64,000 bases of DNA from Tropicibacter oceani (lineage in GTDB: Bacteria; Pseudomonadota; Alphaproteobacteria; Rhodobacterales; Rhodobacteraceae). The stretch is taken from the NCBI RefSeq assembly GCF_029958925.1, contig NZ_CP124616.1, positions 1,922,001-1,986,000 of the forward strand. The letters run 5' to 3'. The first letter of the stretch is position 1; each line of letters starts with the position of its first letter. Below, piece after piece: positions 8,741-17,213 of the stretch. A program made the translations under genes and the position numbers. A model generated the notes under the pieces. It was given only the letters and a program-made list of their open reading frames with translations, was not told where the DNA came from and made no database searches.

Positions 8741-8797
8741 GGGGGCGCTGCCCCCGCGCCTGCGGCGCTCCCCCGGAGTATTTGGGCCAAGAAGAAG
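8741..8797 (-). repeat. Modular intergenic GC-hairpin repeat, copy 1
   Basis: Read on the minus strand, this is a CTTCTTCTTGGCCC-AAATACTCCGGGGG block, then an inner GCGCC-GCA-GGCGC hairpin, then GGGGGC-AGC-GCCCCC. It fills the gap between the two transketolase subunit genes. Four further copies lie at 17031, 24495, 35380 and 52880. Confidence 0.7.
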
Positions 8798-8806
8798 ACA
8801 GGGGGG

Positions 8807-9658
8807 TCATGCCGGGATCACGCTGTCGAGATGGGCGAGGGCCTTGGCCCATTCGTCGGCGTCGACGCGGATGAAATGGGTTTTGTCGCGCGCCTCGAGA
8901 AAGGGGACGCCCTTGCACATCTGGGTGTTGCAGATGATCACGCGCGGGGCGTCGCCAGGATGGTTGCGGGCATTGTCGAAGGCCCGGACGAGGGCGGGCA
9001 GGTCGTTTCCGTCGACCTCTTGCGCGTGCCAGCCGAAGGCCTGCCATTTCGGTGCTTCGGGTGTGGTGGCCAGCGCGGCGCGGCTGGGGCCGTCGGCCTG
9101 CTGGTTGTTGAAATCGACGAGGCAGATCAGGTTGTTCAGCTTGTGTTGGGCGGCGGACATCGCGGCCTCCCAGGTTGAGCCTTCGCCCAGTTCGCCGTCT
9201 GACATCAGGTTGTAGACAAAGGCGGGGTTGCCTTTGCGTTTCAGGCCCATGGCTGCGCCGACCGCGATGCCAAGGCCCTGACCAAGGCTGCCGCCGGTGA
9301 TTTCCATACCGGGGGTGTAGGAGGCCATGCCGGACATCGGCATGCGGCTGTCGTCCATGCCGTAGGTTTCGATTTCGTCCTCCGGCAGGATGCCGGCCTC
9401 GATCATCGCGGCGTAAAGCGCGATGGCGTAGTGGCCGATGGACAGATAGAACCGGTCGCGACCTTCCCAGCCGGGGTCTTCGGGGCGGTAGTGGGTGGCG
9501 TGAAAACAGGCGACGGCCAGCACATCGGCAACGCCAAGCGCCTGACCGATATAGCCCTGGCCCTGTACCTCGCCCATGCGTAGGGCGTGGCGGCGGATGG
9601 CCCAGGCGCGGCGCGGCAGGCTGACGTTCGATCCGCGCTGTGGAATTGGCTTTGACAT
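8807..9658 (-). CDS. Transketolase N-terminal subunit (TPP-binding)
   Basis: This 283-residue protein is the pyrophosphate-binding half of a split transketolase. The thiamine diphosphate motif, usually GDG-x(24-28)-NN, appears here as SDGELGEGSTWEAAM followed by LNN, with Ser replacing the first Gly. His residues that bind the cofactor phosphate and substrate are visible in FHATHYRP and SIGHYAIAL. It heads the minus-strand operon transketolase-N / transketolase-C / dehydrogenase / SDR. The 85 bp upstream to the BASS symporter gene probably contains the promoter. Confidence 0.88.
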   Translation of the reverse strand: MSKPIPQRGSNVSLPRRAWAIRRHALRMGEVQGQGYIGQALGVADVLAVACFHATHYRPEDPGWEGRDRFYLSIGHYAIALYAAMIEAGILPEDEIETYGMDDSRMPMSGMASYTPGMEITGGSLGQGLGIAVGAAMGLKRKGNPAFVYNLMSDGELGEGSTWEAAMSAAQHKLNNLICLVDFNNQQADGPSRAALATTPEAPKWQAFGWHAQEVDGNDLPALVRAFDNARNHPGDAPRVIICNTQMCKGVPFLEARDKTHFIRVDADEWAKALAHLDSVIPA

Positions 9659-9743
9659 TGTGTGCCCCCTGCTTGCCGGTTTGTTCTATCCTGTCGCGGG
9701 CATGGGGCAATTGAGTTTTTCTAATGGGTTGCTTTAGGTCGAG

Positions 9744-10658
9744 TTAACAATAGAGGCGCCGCATCAGCAGCGGGGTCAGGTACATGGGCAGTTGATAGCA
9801 GCCGACAAAGGGCAGGATCTGGGCCGTTGTTTCGGGCGGCAGCGAGACGAGGAACAGCGCGATGTTGCGGTTCCCGGCGATCAGGGACAGGGACAGGGAT
9901 GTGTCGCGCGGCTGGCTGCGGGTCAGGCGCCGGGTCACGATCTGCGCGCCGAAGTTGACCGCAAAGGCCACGGCGATCCAGAAGACCAGTTGGCTGGTCG
10001 AGGTCTGTGCCAGGACCGCCACCGCAGGCATCAGGGCGATCACGAAAAGCGACAGGGCCAGGGCCGAGGCGCCTTGCAGGCGGTCCTCGGTCATGGGCGA
10101 GGGGCGGGGGAACAGCAGGCGCCGGGTGGCCATGGCGGCGGCCCCGGTCAGCACGATGGTGCCCAAGAGGCGCAGGGCCGCGGTGGCCACCTGGCCAGCG
10201 TCGTCCAGCAGGGGCGACAAGGCAAAGACCGGCAGCACCGTCAACGGCAGCAGCACCGTGCCCGCCACCATCAGGCGCAGGGCGTGGTCGGGTCGGCCGC
10301 CCATGATCATCACGATGTTCGGGCTGCCAACGATCGAGGGCGCGGCGGCGACCAGCGTCAGCGACAGGGCGACGGCGGTGGTGGCGGTGCCGGTGGCGCG
10401 GGCGGCCGCGATTACCAGCAGCGGCAGGGCCAGTTGCAGCACCAGCGCGGTCAGCGACACGCGCGGCAGTTGCGGCAAGGACCCCAGCAGGGCCGAGGGC
10501 GGCATGCGCAGCAGCGACACGAACAGCAACCCGACGACCATCATTGGCAGATGCGGTCTGAGCAGTCCGGCAAACGAGGGCAGGGCCAGCCCGAGGACCA
10601 GCCCTGCGATCAGAACCCATTGGCCGTGCCGTGCGGCCAGCCTGAGCGGGTCGGTCAC
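9744..10658 (-). CDS. Bile acid:sodium symporter (BASS) family permease
   Basis: This 304-residue membrane protein has about nine to ten hydrophobic segments and BASS-like features: PSIVGSPNIVMIMGG in the middle and SLIAGNRNIALFLVSLPPE near the C-terminus, where Asn residues in the family help form the sodium and substrate sites. Members import organic anions such as pantoate or keto acids. It starts with GTG overlapping the dctM stop by four bases (GTGA), so it is translationally coupled to a complete TRAP system, an unusual pairing of two unrelated carboxylate transporters. The substrate is unknown. Confidence 0.82.
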   Translation of the reverse strand: MTDPLRLAARHGQWVLIAGLVLGLALPSFAGLLRPHLPMMVVGLLFVSLLRMPPSALLGSLPQLPRVSLTALVLQLALPLLVIAAARATGTATTAVALSLTLVAAAPSIVGSPNIVMIMGGRPDHALRLMVAGTVLLPLTVLPVFALSPLLDDAGQVATAALRLLGTIVLTGAAAMATRRLLFPRPSPMTEDRLQGASALALSLFVIALMPAVAVLAQTSTSQLVFWIAVAFAVNFGAQIVTRRLTRSQPRDTSLSLSLIAGNRNIALFLVSLPPETTAQILPFVGCYQLPMYLTPLLMRRLYC

Positions 10659-11965
10659 GTCGGTCTTTGCCGGATGTTATCGGGCAGCCATGTGGCCAGT
10701 TCCGGAAAGGCGATCAGCACGAAGACCATGACCACCATGATCAGGAACATCGGGATCGCCGCCTTGGCGATAAAGCCCATCTGGTGTTCGGTCATGCCCT
10801 GAAGCACGAACAGGTTGAAGCCGATCGGCGGGGTGATCTGCGCCATTTCCACGACCACCACGATGAAGATGCCGAACCAGATCAGGTCGATGCCGGCCTC
10901 GCGGATCATCGGTTCGACCACGGCCATGGTCAAAACGACCGAGGATATCCCGTCAAGGAAACAGCCAAGGATGATGTAGAAGACCAGCAGCGCCATCAGC
11001 AGCTCGAAGCGCGACAGCTCCCAACTGGCGATCAGGTCGGCAAGGCCGCGCGGCAACCCGGTAAAGCCCATCGACAGCGACAAGAAGGCCGCGCCCGACA
11101 GGATCAGGGCGATCATCGCGCTGGTGCGCACTGCGCCCATCAGGCTTTGCGAAAAGGTCGACCAGGACAGCGACCCTTGGGTCATGGCCAGAACCAGCGC
11201 GCCGATCACGCCAAAGGCCGCCGCTTCGGTCGCGGTGGCGAACCCCATGTACATGGACCCGATCACCACGACGATCAGCAGCATCACGGGGATTAAAAAG
11301 CGCGAGTTCTGGACCTTTTCCATGAAGCTCATCGGCGGTTCGGGGGTGGGCTGCCAGGACTTGGAGGCGACCGAGTAGACCGCCACGTAAGCCATGAACA
11401 TCAGCGCCAGAACAAGGCCGGGCAGGATGCCGGCAAAGAACAGCTTGGTGATGCTTTCGTTGATGGTCACGCCGTAGACGATGAGGGTCAGGCTGGGCGG
11501 GATCATCAGGCCAAGGGTGGCGGCCCCGGCCAGCGTGCCGATGACCATGGGTTCGGGGTAATTGCGCTTGCGCAGTTCCGGGATCGACATTTTCCCGACC
11601 GTGGTCAGCGTCGCGGCGCTGGACCCCGACACGGCCGCAAAGACCGTGCAGCCGACGATATTGGTATGCACCAACCCGCCCGGCAGGCGCGCCATCCAGG
11701 GGGACAGGCCGCGAAACATGTCCTCGGACAATCGCGTTCGGTACAGGATTTCACCCATCCAGATGAACAGGGGCAGGGCGGTCAGCGTCCAGCTGGACGA
11801 GGATCGCCAGACAACGGTGATCATGGCATCGCCCGCGGGGCGGACGGTGAACAACTCCATCCCCACCCAGGCGACACCCATCAGCGCAAGGCCGACCCAG
11901 ACACCGCTGCCAAGCAGCGCGAAGAGCACGAACAAGAAGATCAGGATCGGTGCAAATTGTTCCAT
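10655..11965 (-). CDS. dctM: TRAP transporter large permease (DctM), second system
   Basis: This 436-residue, roughly 12-helix large subunit of a second TRAP transporter contains the family stretches NIVGCTVFAAVSGSSAATLTTVGKM and LAGAATLGLMIPPSLTLIVYG and the C-terminal QITPPIGFNLFVLQ. It is the full-length equivalent of the truncated DctM at the left edge but clearly a different subtype. It begins four bases after the dctQ stop and overlaps the BASS symporter start by four bases. The operon also carries a D-amino-acid-dehydrogenase-like and an enolase-superfamily gene, which suggests an amino-acid-like or hydroxy-acid substrate. Confidence 0.95.
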   Translation of the reverse strand: MEQFAPILIFLFVLFALLGSGVWVGLALMGVAWVGMELFTVRPAGDAMITVVWRSSSSWTLTALPLFIWMGEILYRTRLSEDMFRGLSPWMARLPGGLVHTNIVGCTVFAAVSGSSAATLTTVGKMSIPELRKRNYPEPMVIGTLAGAATLGLMIPPSLTLIVYGVTINESITKLFFAGILPGLVLALMFMAYVAVYSVASKSWQPTPEPPMSFMEKVQNSRFLIPVMLLIVVVIGSMYMGFATATEAAAFGVIGALVLAMTQGSLSWSTFSQSLMGAVRTSAMIALILSGAAFLSLSMGFTGLPRGLADLIASWELSRFELLMALLVFYIILGCFLDGISSVVLTMAVVEPMIREAGIDLIWFGIFIVVVVEMAQITPPIGFNLFVLQGMTEHQMGFIAKAAIPMFLIMVVMVFVLIAFPELATWLPDNIRQRPT

Positions 11966-11969
11966 GGGT

Positions 11970-12491
11970 CTACTCCGCGTGAGACTGATCGACGAGGTCC
12001 TCGCGGACGTTCGTGGTGCCGGTGGCCAAAAGGCGAATGAGGTTGTCCCAGAAGGCGATGGCCAAAAGCACCGCGCCCACCGCCATCAGCACCTGCGGAA
12101 TCCACAGCGGGGTCGCGTCCTGGCCCTGGCTGACATCGCGGAACTTGTGGCTTTCCTGCGTGACCTTGATGGCATAGCGGGCAAGAAAGGTGGTGGTGAC
12201 GGCGCCGATGGCAAAGCAAAAGGTTTCGCCCCAGCGGCGGTATTTTCCCATGGCGTTCAGCGCCAGGCTGACGCGGATATGCGTGCCGTGGTTCAACGCA
12301 TAGGCAAAGGCGAAAAAGGACGCGCCCGCCATGCAGTAGCCCGCGTAATCGGTAGCCCCGGGAAAGACCTGTCCGGTCCAGCGCGCCACCATCTGGGCGA
12401 CGATGATCAACAGGATGAGCACGGTAAAGATGGCGGCAATCACGCCCCCGGTAAGATAGAGCGCATCAAGCATGCGGCGCAGCTGAGCCAT
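11970..12491 (-). CDS. dctQ: TRAP transporter small permease (DctQ), second system
   Basis: This 173-residue protein has four hydrophobic segments and is of the usual DctQ size. The family-type stretch ATDYAGYCMAGASFFAFAYALNHGTHIRVSL includes the short HIRV loop after the second segment. It lies between dctP, from which a 96-bp gap with a GC-rich hairpin separates it, and dctM, four bases away. Together with DctM it forms the membrane part of the transporter. Confidence 0.9.
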   Translation of the reverse strand: MAQLRRMLDALYLTGGVIAAIFTVLILLIIVAQMVARWTGQVFPGATDYAGYCMAGASFFAFAYALNHGTHIRVSLALNAMGKYRRWGETFCFAIGAVTTTFLARYAIKVTQESHKFRDVSQGQDATPLWIPQVLMAVGAVLLAIAFWDNLIRLLATGTTNVREDLVDQSHAE

Positions 12492-12527
12492 GTCGGGCCT
12501 CTTTTCCGAAGTGAAAGCGGGAAGGGG

Positions 12528-12552
12528 CCCCGGCGCATTGCACGCGCCGGGG
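12528..12552 (-). other. GC-rich intercistronic hairpin after dctP
   Basis: A perfect nine-base-pair stem CCCCGGCGC / GCGCCGGGG with a seven-base loop lies in the gap between dctP (second system) and dctQ. There is no T-run on the minus strand, so it is more likely an mRNA processing or stability element than a full terminator. Its position matches the terminator in the first TRAP operon. Confidence 0.6.
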
Positions 12553-12587
12553 GTGAACAGAATTTTCGGCGAAAACTCTATTCGTGC

Positions 12588-13565
12588 TTATTGCATGGCC
12601 TTGTAGGCATCGACGATGGCCTTGCCCTCGTCGCCCGCGTTTTCCAGCCACTCGGCGGTCATGGTCTCGCCGATTGCTTTCAGTTCATCGACCAGCGCAT
12701 CGCCGGCGCGGCCGACTTCCATGCCGCCCTCTTTCAGCCCGTTCAGGGTGAACTGGGTATAGTCCTTGGACATTTGCAGGCCGCGGGTCTTGGCCTCGGC
12801 GGCGCAGTCGGTCATCGCCGCCTTGCCTGCGTCGTCCAGCGCGTCCCAGGCATCCTTGTTGGCAAAGATGATGTTGCGCGGCAGCCAGGCGTCGACTTCG
12901 TAGAAGTGGGTCAGGTGTTCCCATACCTTGCGGTCATAGCCCGTCGCACCGGAGGAAATGAAGGATTCCGCCACGCCGGTGGCCAGCGCCTGGGACAGTT
13001 CCGCCGCCTCGACCTGCACCGGCAGCATGCCGGTCAGCTCGGCCATGCGGGCGGTGGCGGTGGAATAGCTGCGGAACTTGATGCCCTTCATGTCGGCCAC
13101 GGATTCAATGGGCTTCTTGAAATACAGCCCCTGCGGCGGCCAGGCCACGGAATAGAGATAGACCAGGTTCTGATCGGCCAGCACTTCGGCGATCTTCGGC
13201 CCGGCGACTTCCCACAGCTTTTCGTGATCGTCGAACGAGGTCGCAAGGAAGGGGATGCTGTCGACGCCGAACAGCGGGTTTTCGTTTTCATGGGCGGAAA
13301 TCAGACGCTCGCCGATCGGGGCCTGCCCGGTCTGCACGGCGCGCTTGATGTCGTTGCCCGCGAACAGTGACCCCGAGGGGTGCGTGACGATTTCCGTCGC
13401 GCCGCCGGTCTTTTCGGTGACGCAGGCGGCGAATTGCGCGGCGTTCTCGGAATGAAAGTTGGTGGCCGAATAGGCCAGCGGCATGTCCCATTTGTCGGCG
13501 CTGGCGGCTGTGGCTGCGGCGCAGGTCAGGGCCGTTGCGGCCAGGAATTTGGTCAGGTTCTTCAT
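12588..13565 (-). CDS. dctP: TRAP transporter substrate-binding protein (DctP), second system
   Basis: This 325-residue periplasmic binding protein has a signal peptide (MKNLTKFLAATALTCAAATAASA, residues 1-23). The DctP core includes SVADMKGIKFRSYSTATARMAE, with the conserved Arg expected to bind the carboxylate, and ELSQALATGVAESFISSGATGYD. It shares little with the first DctP beyond family features, so the two systems probably carry different substrates. Within the operon it follows the D-amino-acid-dehydrogenase-like gene after a 57-bp gap that itself holds a CCCCGG-TTGTT-CCGGGG hairpin at 13601-13617. Confidence 0.94.
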   Translation of the reverse strand: MKNLTKFLAATALTCAAATAASADKWDMPLAYSATNFHSENAAQFAACVTEKTGGATEIVTHPSGSLFAGNDIKRAVQTGQAPIGERLISAHENENPLFGVDSIPFLATSFDDHEKLWEVAGPKIAEVLADQNLVYLYSVAWPPQGLYFKKPIESVADMKGIKFRSYSTATARMAELTGMLPVQVEAAELSQALATGVAESFISSGATGYDRKVWEHLTHFYEVDAWLPRNIIFANKDAWDALDDAGKAAMTDCAAEAKTRGLQMSKDYTQFTLNGLKEGGMEVGRAGDALVDELKAIGETMTAEWLENAGDEGKAIVDAYKAMQ

Positions 13566-13622
13566 TGTTTCACTTCCCTGTTGGTTGGTTGAAATGTGAT
13601 CCCCGGTTGTTCCGGGGCTTTC

Positions 13623-14882
13623 TTATGCACTCTTTGCGAAGCGTGACGGAGAATAGGGGGTCACGTCAACATTGGGGGTGCGCCCGGTGATCAATTGCGC
13701 CAGCAGGCGCCCGGTTTTCGGCCCGCCGGTCAGCCCGACGTGGTGGTGGCCAAAGCCCAGCCAGGCACCGCTGGCGCCCGGCACCTCGCCGATCAGCGGG
13801 ATCGAATCGGACGGGGCAGGGCGGTGCCCCATCCATTCGACCTCGCGTTTCCAGGTCAGGCCGGGCATGGCCGCCCTGATGTTGTTGCGCAGCAGATCGA
13901 ACGGCGCTTTCGACGGAGCCGCCGTCAGTCCGCCGAATTCCACGATCCCGGCCAGCCGCAACCGCCCGTCCATGGGCGTTGCGACGAATTTGCCGCTGGC
14001 CACCATGACCGGCGCCTTTGGCATGACTGACGGCTCCCACAACTCCAGGTGATAGCCGCGCTCGCTTTCCAGCGGCACATCCAGCCCCAGCATGTCAGAC
14101 AGCTTTTTCGACCAGGCGCCCATGGCCAGAACCGCCGCGTCGCAGGCGATCACCTCGCCCCCGGCGCGCACCCCGGTCACGCGCCCGCCGTCCCGCACAA
14201 GGCCCGTCGCCTCGGCCTTGATGACCTGTCCGCCCTGCGCCTGCACGTGGCGGGCCAGCGCCTTGACATAGGCGCCGGGGTCGGTGATCCGCCCGTGGTT
14301 GCCAAAGCGCGCGGCAAAGCCGATCTGGTCGGAAAAAGCCGGATCATAGGCGCGCCAGTCGTCGCCCGACATCTCGTCCCAGGTGAACCCCTGATCGCGG
14401 CGAATGCCCCAGCCGAAACTGTCCGCCTCATAGGCGGCGCGGTCCTTGTACAGATAGACGTAGTCCGACGGGACCACATAGCCCTCGGCCCCGGTGCCCG
14501 CGCTCAGCGCCTGATGATCGGCCAGGCTGTCGCCGATGATCGGCGTCATCGCCTGCGCGGTGCGGCGGGCGTCATCGGCATTGGCATGGCGCAGGTACTT
14601 GATCAGCCAGGGGGCCAGCCGGGGCAGGTAGCCCCACTTCAGGAACAGCGGTTGGCCGGGGTCCAGCAACATCCGCGGCGCTTTCTTCAGCAGTCCGGGC
14701 ACCGGCACCGGCACGACCGAGCAACTGGCCAGCACGCCGCCATTGCCATGGCTTGCGCCTTCGCCCGGGTCCAGCCGGTCGATCAGGATCACCCTGTGGC
14801 CGTCGCGTTGCAGCCAGATCGCTGTGGACACCCCGACGATGCCCGCGCCGATGATGGCAATGGTTTTGGCTGTGGCGCTCAT
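13623..14882 (-). CDS. FAD-dependent D-amino-acid dehydrogenase-like (DadA family)
   Basis: This 419-residue flavoprotein of the DAO/DadA fold has the FAD-binding GAGIVG motif at residues 12-17, the acidic end of strand 2 (LIDR) and a C-terminal [23 protein letters not shown] dinucleotide-binding stretch. DadA-type enzymes oxidise D-amino acids, or cyclic amino acids such as D-hydroxyproline, to imino acids and pass electrons to the respiratory chain. Its ATG overlaps the stop of the enolase-superfamily gene by four bases, and dctPQM follow, so the operon imports a compound and oxidises it. The exact substrate is not visible. Confidence 0.88.
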   Translation of the reverse strand: MSATAKTIAIIGAGIVGVSTAIWLQRDGHRVILIDRLDPGEGASHGNGGVLASCSVVPVPVPGLLKKAPRMLLDPGQPLFLKWGYLPRLAPWLIKYLRHANADDARRTAQAMTPIIGDSLADHQALSAGTGAEGYVVPSDYVYLYKDRAAYEADSFGWGIRRDQGFTWDEMSGDDWRAYDPAFSDQIGFAARFGNHGRITDPGAYVKALARHVQAQGGQVIKAEATGLVRDGGRVTGVRAGGEVIACDAAVLAMGAWSKKLSDMLGLDVPLESERGYHLELWEPSVMPKAPVMVASGKFVATPMDGRLRLAGIVEFGGLTAAPSKAPFDLLRNNIRAAMPGLTWKREVEWMGHRPAPSDSIPLIGEVPGASGAWLGFGHHHVGLTGGPKTGRLLAQLITGRTPNVDVTPYSPSRFAKSA

Positions 14883-16006
14883 GCGGCCCTCATGCTTTTG
14901 AAATGGCTCAGTTTGTCCAGGTCCGGCGCGATGCCCAGCCCCGGCCCTTCGGGAACGATGACATGGCCGCCCTCAACGGGAAAGGGCGTTTCCAGCAGGT
15001 CGTCCTGCAGGTAATAGCGCGCCTGGTAGAATTCGCAGCCAAGGGTGATTTCGGGCGTCGCGGCAATCATGTGCGCGCCCGCCAGATGCGCCAGCCCGGT
15101 TTCGAACATGTCGCCGCCATAGGCGCTCAGCCCATGGGCGGCGGCCATGCGCGCCACCGCCTGCGCCCGGGCCAGCGACCCCGCCTTCATGATCTTGACC
15201 GACACCCCGTCGCAAATCCCCTCGCGCGCGGCGCGGGCCATGTCCTCGGGGCCAAAGACCGATTCATCGGCCAGAAGGGGGCAGGGGATCTGATCGCGCA
15301 GCCGCGCCATCAGGCCGAAATGATGCGCGGCCACGGGCTGTTCGATGAACTCGGGGCCAAAGCCGGCCACATCGCGCACGCGGCGCTCGGCCTCGTCGGG
15401 GGGCAGGCCCTGGTTGAAATCGACCCGCACCCGGAAATCCGGGAAATCCTGCGCGATCCGTTCCAGCCGCATGATGTCAAAGGCATGCCCGGCAAACCCG
15501 GCCTTGAGCTTGATCAGCCCCACACCATCGGCCTGCAACCGCGCCATCAGGGCGATGTCGGCCTCGAATTCCGGATTGGCGATGGACACCGACAGCGGCA
15601 ACCGCCCCTGTGCCAACCCGCCCAGCAAGGCCCAGACCGGCAGGCCCGAAATCCGCCCGGTCAGGTCCAGAAGGGCAGTGTCGAGGGCAGCCTTCGCCTC
15701 GGGGCAATGGGCGACGGCGCGCGCGGCATCGGCCATGATCGCGGCCCGGTCGGCAATCCTCCGACCGATCACAAGCGGGCGCAGATAACGATCCAGCGCG
15801 GCAAAACTGGCCTCAGGCGAGCCGGTGAAAACCACCCAGGGGCTGGCTTCACCCCAACCCGCCGCGCCGCCCTCGGCGCGCAGGCGCAGCACGATCACCT
15901 CGACGCTGCCGGCGACCGACCCGATGCCATGATCGCGCCGCGACACCACCGGCAAAACCAGCGGCCACAGGTCCATCGCGATGATCTTTTGATCCAGATC
16001 GCCCAT
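14879..16006 (-). CDS. Mandelate racemase / muconate lactonizing enzyme family protein
   Basis: This 375-residue enolase-superfamily enzyme abstracts a proton alpha to a carboxylate to give an enolate. The catalytic Lys pair appears as LIKLKAG. The metal ligands are the Asp of RVDFNQG, the Glu of FIEQPV and the Asp/Glu of LADES. A second base, Lys, is in [10 protein letters not shown], the MLE-subgroup pattern. Possible roles are epimerase, dehydratase or cycloisomerase on an amino-acid-like or hydroxy-acid substrate. The start at 16006 is chosen for GGGGGA just upstream. It heads the operon with the DadA-like, dctPQM and BASS genes and is divergent from a LysR gene. Confidence 0.88.
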   Translation of the reverse strand: MGDLDQKIIAMDLWPLVLPVVSRRDHGIGSVAGSVEVIVLRLRAEGGAAGWGEASPWVVFTGSPEASFAALDRYLRPLVIGRRIADRAAIMADAARAVAHCPEAKAALDTALLDLTGRISGLPVWALLGGLAQGRLPLSVSIANPEFEADIALMARLQADGVGLIKLKAGFAGHAFDIMRLERIAQDFPDFRVRVDFNQGLPPDEAERRVRDVAGFGPEFIEQPVAAHHFGLMARLRDQIPCPLLADESVFGPEDMARAAREGICDGVSVKIMKAGSLARAQAVARMAAAHGLSAYGGDMFETGLAHLAGAHMIAATPEITLGCEFYQARYYLQDDLLETPFPVEGGHVIVPEGPGLGIAPDLDKLSHFKSMRAA

Positions 16007-16102
16007 GCATCCCCCATTTCCACGCTCAACCTTGCAGCGGGCCATCCATCATTTCAAATACTAAGAATTGCGTTCTCCATCACTTGAACTTATGCATCTC
16101 CC

Positions 16103-17014
16103 ATGCCTTTGCGTTTTCGCCAGCTTCAGGCCTTTCACGCCATCATTGAAACCGGCACCGTCACCGGCGCCGCCGCGCAATTGGGCATCTCGCAGCCCGG
16201 TCTGTCGAACCTGCTGGCCCAGCTCGAACGCGAGGTCCGCTTTCGCCTGTTCGATCGCCAGCGCGGCCGCCTGATTCCCACCCCCGAGGCCGAGATCCTG
16301 TTCCGCGAGGTCGAAACCGTGGTGCGCGGCCTTGATCACGTCGCTCAGGCGGTCAGCGATCTGCAGAACAAACAGGCCGGGCAGTTGCAGGTCGCCTCGC
16401 AGCACTCGATTTCCTTTGGCTTCATGCCGCGCCTGATCGCGCGTTTTGCCCGCGAACGCCCCGACCTGGCGATTTCCTTTCAGTCGCAATACTCGACGAA
16501 GATCCAGGAATGGGTCGCCTCGGGCCTGTTCGAAATCGGCATCTGCGAACGGCCCCTGATCCAGGACGCCTTTACCGTCCACCCGTTCTATTTCGAAACC
16601 CGGCTGGCCCTGCCCGAAGGCCACGCGCTGGCCCGACACGACGTGCTGACCCCGCAGCTGCTGGACAATGAGCCCTTCATCGTCATGGGCCCCGAACACA
16701 TGACCCACCGCCGCACCCGCGAGGCGTTTCAGGCCGCCGGTGCCCTGCTGCACGCAAGGGTGCATTCCCACCTGTTCCGCAACCTGCTCAGCTTTGTCAA
16801 AGAGGGGATGGGCGTCGCCCTGCTGGACCCTTTCGCGCTGGAATACGACGCGGGCGGCGGCTTTGTCTCGCGCCCGTTCCGGCCGCGCATCCTGATGGAC
16901 ATGTGCGTGATCACCTCGCGCGCGCGGCCGCTGTCAGCTGTGGGGCAGGCCTTTCTCGACCTGCTGCTGCAGGAACTGGCGGCCATCGCGGTGCTAGAGC
17001 CCGATCTGACCTGA
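16103..17014 (+). CDS. LysR-family regulator divergent from the enolase/DadA/TRAP operon
   Basis: This 303-residue LysR protein has its winged helix-turn-helix at residues 4-62 (GTVTGAAAQLGISQPGLSNLLAQLE) and a ligand-binding domain from about residue 95. The 96-bp divergent gap to the enolase-superfamily gene is a classic arrangement for a LysR activator that controls both itself and the neighbouring operon, so the inducer is probably the operon's substrate. An AT-rich stretch (about 16053-16075) in the gap is the likely binding area, but no clean T-N11-A palindrome is asserted. One copy of the GC-hairpin repeat follows its stop. Confidence 0.9.
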   Translation: MPLRFRQLQAFHAIIETGTVTGAAAQLGISQPGLSNLLAQLEREVRFRLFDRQRGRLIPTPEAEILFREVETVVRGLDHVAQAVSDLQNKQAGQLQVASQHSISFGFMPRLIARFARERPDLAISFQSQYSTKIQEWVASGLFEIGICERPLIQDAFTVHPFYFETRLALPEGHALARHDVLTPQLLDNEPFIVMGPEHMTHRRTREAFQAAGALLHARVHSHLFRNLLSFVKEGMGVALLDPFALEYDAGGGFVSRPFRPRILMDMCVITSRARPLSAVGQAFLDLLLQELAAIAVLEPDLT

Positions 17015-17030
17015 CCCACCCTACCGGGTT

Positions 17031-17077
17031 TCTTTGTGCCCAAAATATCCCGGGGAGCGCGAGGGGCAGCGCCCCTC
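17031..17077 (+). repeat. Modular intergenic GC-hairpin repeat, copy 2
   Basis: TTTCTTTGTGCCCAAAATATCCCGGGG is followed by an extended GAGGGGC-AGC-GCCCCTC stem. The inner hairpin seen in copies 1, 3 and 4 is absent. It lies 16 bp after a LysR stop, in the gap before the convergent TPP-enzyme gene. Confidence 0.65.
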
Positions 17078-17213
17078 GCTGCAACATCCCACACCAGGAC
17101 GACGGTTGGAATTGCCATCACTCCTGCAATCCGGTTCTGGCCCGGGGCTCCGCCCGTGAAAAACCCAAACCCTGCCCCGCAGGCTTTGCCGCGCAGATGC
17201 GCGGTCCGGGATA

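Noticed and set aside
13601-13617. CCCCGG-TTGTT-CCGGGG hairpin as terminator of the DadA-like gene
   Set aside because: On the minus strand no T-run follows, and dctP continues the operon; it is noted only as an intercistronic hairpin.
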